Shown here one piece after another: positions 62,380-64,000 of a stretch of DNA of 64,000 nucleotides (position 1 is the stretch's first letter; each line of letters starts with the position of its first letter). The stretch comes from Microbotryomycetes sp. JL201 (Eukaryota; Basidiomycota; Microbotryomycetes), in contig JAQYUZ010000039.1 of assembly GCA_033819885.1 (NCBI GenBank), positions 102,138-166,137 on the forward strand. Reading direction: 5' to 3'. The position numbers and the translations under genes were made by a program. The notes beneath the pieces are model-generated. The model saw nothing but the letters and a program-made list of their open reading frames with translations, searched no databases and was not told the DNA's origin.

Positions 62380-62812
62380 TCACCAAGAAACTACAGTCAC
62401 GCTGGAGACAATCCGTCTTGCGTCGCTTGCATCGGCGACCTGCATCGACCGCGCGGGCCAAAAGGTCAGCCACACGCTTCTCTTGCGCGCGTGTGACGTC
62501 CTCCAGACGGACTCGAGGGCGTGTTGAAGTGTCGAGGTCTAGCTCGAGTCGGTCCGAGCCTACGTCGACGAGACGCAAGTGGCGCACCGACAGCACGCAC
62601 AACCGCCCGTTTTGCAACGAGTTGGCGTGGCAACATGGCGACACGACGGCCGCGTCGACCTGAACGGCCGCCGTCGTCGTCGTCGCGCACGTCTTGCGCC
62701 TGCTGTTCTCAGCGGGCCGCTCGAGCTCGCATGGGCCGAGCAGGCCATGCACGTGAGCTCGATGGCTCAGCTCGAGTGGGAGTGATAGCCGACGAGCGTG
62801 AGCTTTGGAGCA
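62380..62812 (-). repeat. Inverted repeat, left arm
   Basis: The reverse complement of this arm matches 62943-63372; the core (62590-62700) is roughly 90% identical by eye, the ends less. The minus strand is open across the arm (frame 62333-62932, no ATG-linked family match). Confidence 0.8.
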
Positions 62813-62942
62813 CGAGCCAAGACCAACAAGTGTTATCCAGACAAAGACTTCCCCCCAAATTGTCCGAATGGGCAAGGGGAAGGCGTACAGTGGCCCATCG
62901 ATAGCGGGGTGGCCACTGCCTGTCGGGCACATCGACGGTACA

Positions 62943-63372
62943 CAGCTCCCTCCAATAGCACACGCTCGTCGCTTGTGCCTGCCACTCAGCTCGAAGCCAC
63001 CGTGCTCACGTGCGTGGCCTTCTGAGCCCTTGCGAGCTCGAGCGGCCCGCTGAAAATAATAAGCGCAAGTCGTGCGCGATAACTACGACGGCGGCCGTTC
63101 AGGTCGACGCGGCCGTCGTGTCGCCATGTCGCCACGCCGACTCGTTGCAAAACGGGCGGTCGTGCGTGCTGCCGGTCCGCCACCTGCGTCTCGTCAGCGC
63201 AGGCTCGGACGAACTCGAGCCGGACTTGAACACGTCTACACGGCCCCGAGTTTGTCTGGAGAATTTTACACGCTGTCAAGAAAAGCGTGTGGCAGACTTG
63301 CCCGCAGGCGCAGTGGCACAGATCATCCCTTCAAACGGGCGAGTGGGTTGTCTGGAGCGTGACTGACTTTGC
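62943..63372 (+). repeat. Inverted repeat, right arm
   Basis: Partner of the left arm across a spacer of about 130 bp. The plus strand is open over most of the arm (63010-63366) in the frame equivalent to the left arm. For example SLQNGR and VRHLRLV occur in both conceptual products. Confidence 0.8.
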
Positions 63373-64000
63373 TCGGTGCTCTTATCGCCAGACAGAATGA
63401 CCTGCAAGGGTGAACACAGGTGCGCTCAAGCGCGAGCAACTGTGCAAAGCTTGCTTTTCGTTTTCGTTTTGGCGGCGTCGTGACGAGTAAATCAATGTTT
63501 GTCAGAGTCTACATATTGTCAATGTAAGCGCTAGGTTTTGGCGCGTACTTGTGCGTAGAATGAAACGAAAGCTGCCAGAAGACACGGCCGACAGTTCAAG
63601 TCAAATTGCTTGGGCACACCTGCACCCCTGCACTTTCTTGCGAAGCATGCCCTTCAACTGACCAGCTTGGGCACAAGATTCATTTGCATGTATCGTTTGC
63701 AATCGTTTCATGAAAATGCACGACTGCGTGTCGACGTCACGTGATGGCCGCGCAGGCCAAGACGCGGCTCGTGCGCGACTGGTTTGTGCTCCTAAGTTCC
63801 ATCACGTCGCCTTGCAACGGAACGTTTGCTTTCGCGTTTAATCCAGCCTACCCTGGCTGTTTGGCTATTCGCACGTGACCGGCCTACACTTGCACAACTG
63901 CAACAGCTCAGCTCGACGCGTCCTTGTCAGAGACAGCCGGGCGTCGCGAACAAGTTGTCGAGCAAGACGCAGTGGCAAGTCCCTTTGCAAGTGGCGAGTT
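63373..64000. other. Gene-less right end
   Basis: No gene visible. Contains further CACGTGA motifs near 63738 and 63872. Confidence 0.5.

Noticed and set aside
62333-63366. Annotating the inverted-repeat arms as two divergent genes
   Set aside because: Similarity persists in more than one frame, starts are unclear and no family is recognisable, so they are listed as repeats only.
1-64000. tRNA, rRNA, CRISPR, prophage or transposase genes
   Set aside because: I looked for B-box-like motifs, direct-repeat arrays and transposase or integrase motifs and found none; a covariance-model scan would be decisive for small RNAs.

Overview
The window looks like nuclear DNA of a basidiomycete fungus, probably a small-genome yeast or smut/rust-relative; I cannot name the species. 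Nearly every gene is cut by short introns (mostly 50-80 nt) with GTGAGT, GTCAGT or GTAAGT donors and CTGAC or CTAAC branch-like motifs. A nuclear mitochondrial complex I subunit is present. Genes lie close together on both strands, and I see no operons, CRISPR arrays, rRNA, tRNA or recognisable transposon genes. Most gene models below were spliced by hand and checked by adding exon lengths to a multiple of three; exon numbers are firmer than individual weak splice sites.

Layout. 1-6.6 kb: 3' part of a very large tandemly duplicated DUF3712-type protein gene. 6.9-11.0 kb: three tandem paralogues of unknown function (A1-A3). 11.2-20.6 kb: conserved genes, namely a TMEM115/DUF1751-like membrane protein, a long low-complexity zinc-finger protein and the ribosome-biogenesis helicase DBP7. 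21.0-26.9 kb: a second tandem trio of unknown genes (B1-B3), about 500 residues each. 27.0-60.1 kb: conserved genes in mixed orientation: a PPPDE-thioredoxin-PUL fusion, a TMEM53-like alpha/beta hydrolase, exocyst SEC8, a membrane-anchored CAP protein, an unknown protein, the U3 snoRNP protein IMP4, an unknown large-ectodomain membrane protein, the complex I 51-kDa subunit, a RecQ helicase, an LRR-DH-PH RhoGEF, a small unknown protein, an SMP-30/gluconolactonase-like protein and a hexose-type MFS transporter. 60.1-64.0 kb: no convincing gene, but an imperfect inverted repeat with arms of about 430 bp.

How the genes relate. DBP7 and IMP4 both serve ribosome assembly; SEC8, the RhoGEF and the TMEM115-like protein belong to secretion and polarity. 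These are ordinary housekeeping genes and nothing suggests they form a cluster. The unusual parts are the A and B trios. Within each trio the genes share exon layout and sequence blocks, and the two trios share a W-x-[CFA]-[DNES]-F-like motif at the start of the last exon and, in five of six proteins, a C-terminal RQ-x-x-R-[YF] motif. They may therefore be one expanded, fast-evolving family that I do not recognise. Other oddities are two probable GC-AG introns in this family, a start-codon-only first exon in IMP4, microexons of 8, 13 and 37 nt, a 449-bp tract with no AG on the sense strand of the zinc-finger gene, and convergent genes whose stop codons touch.
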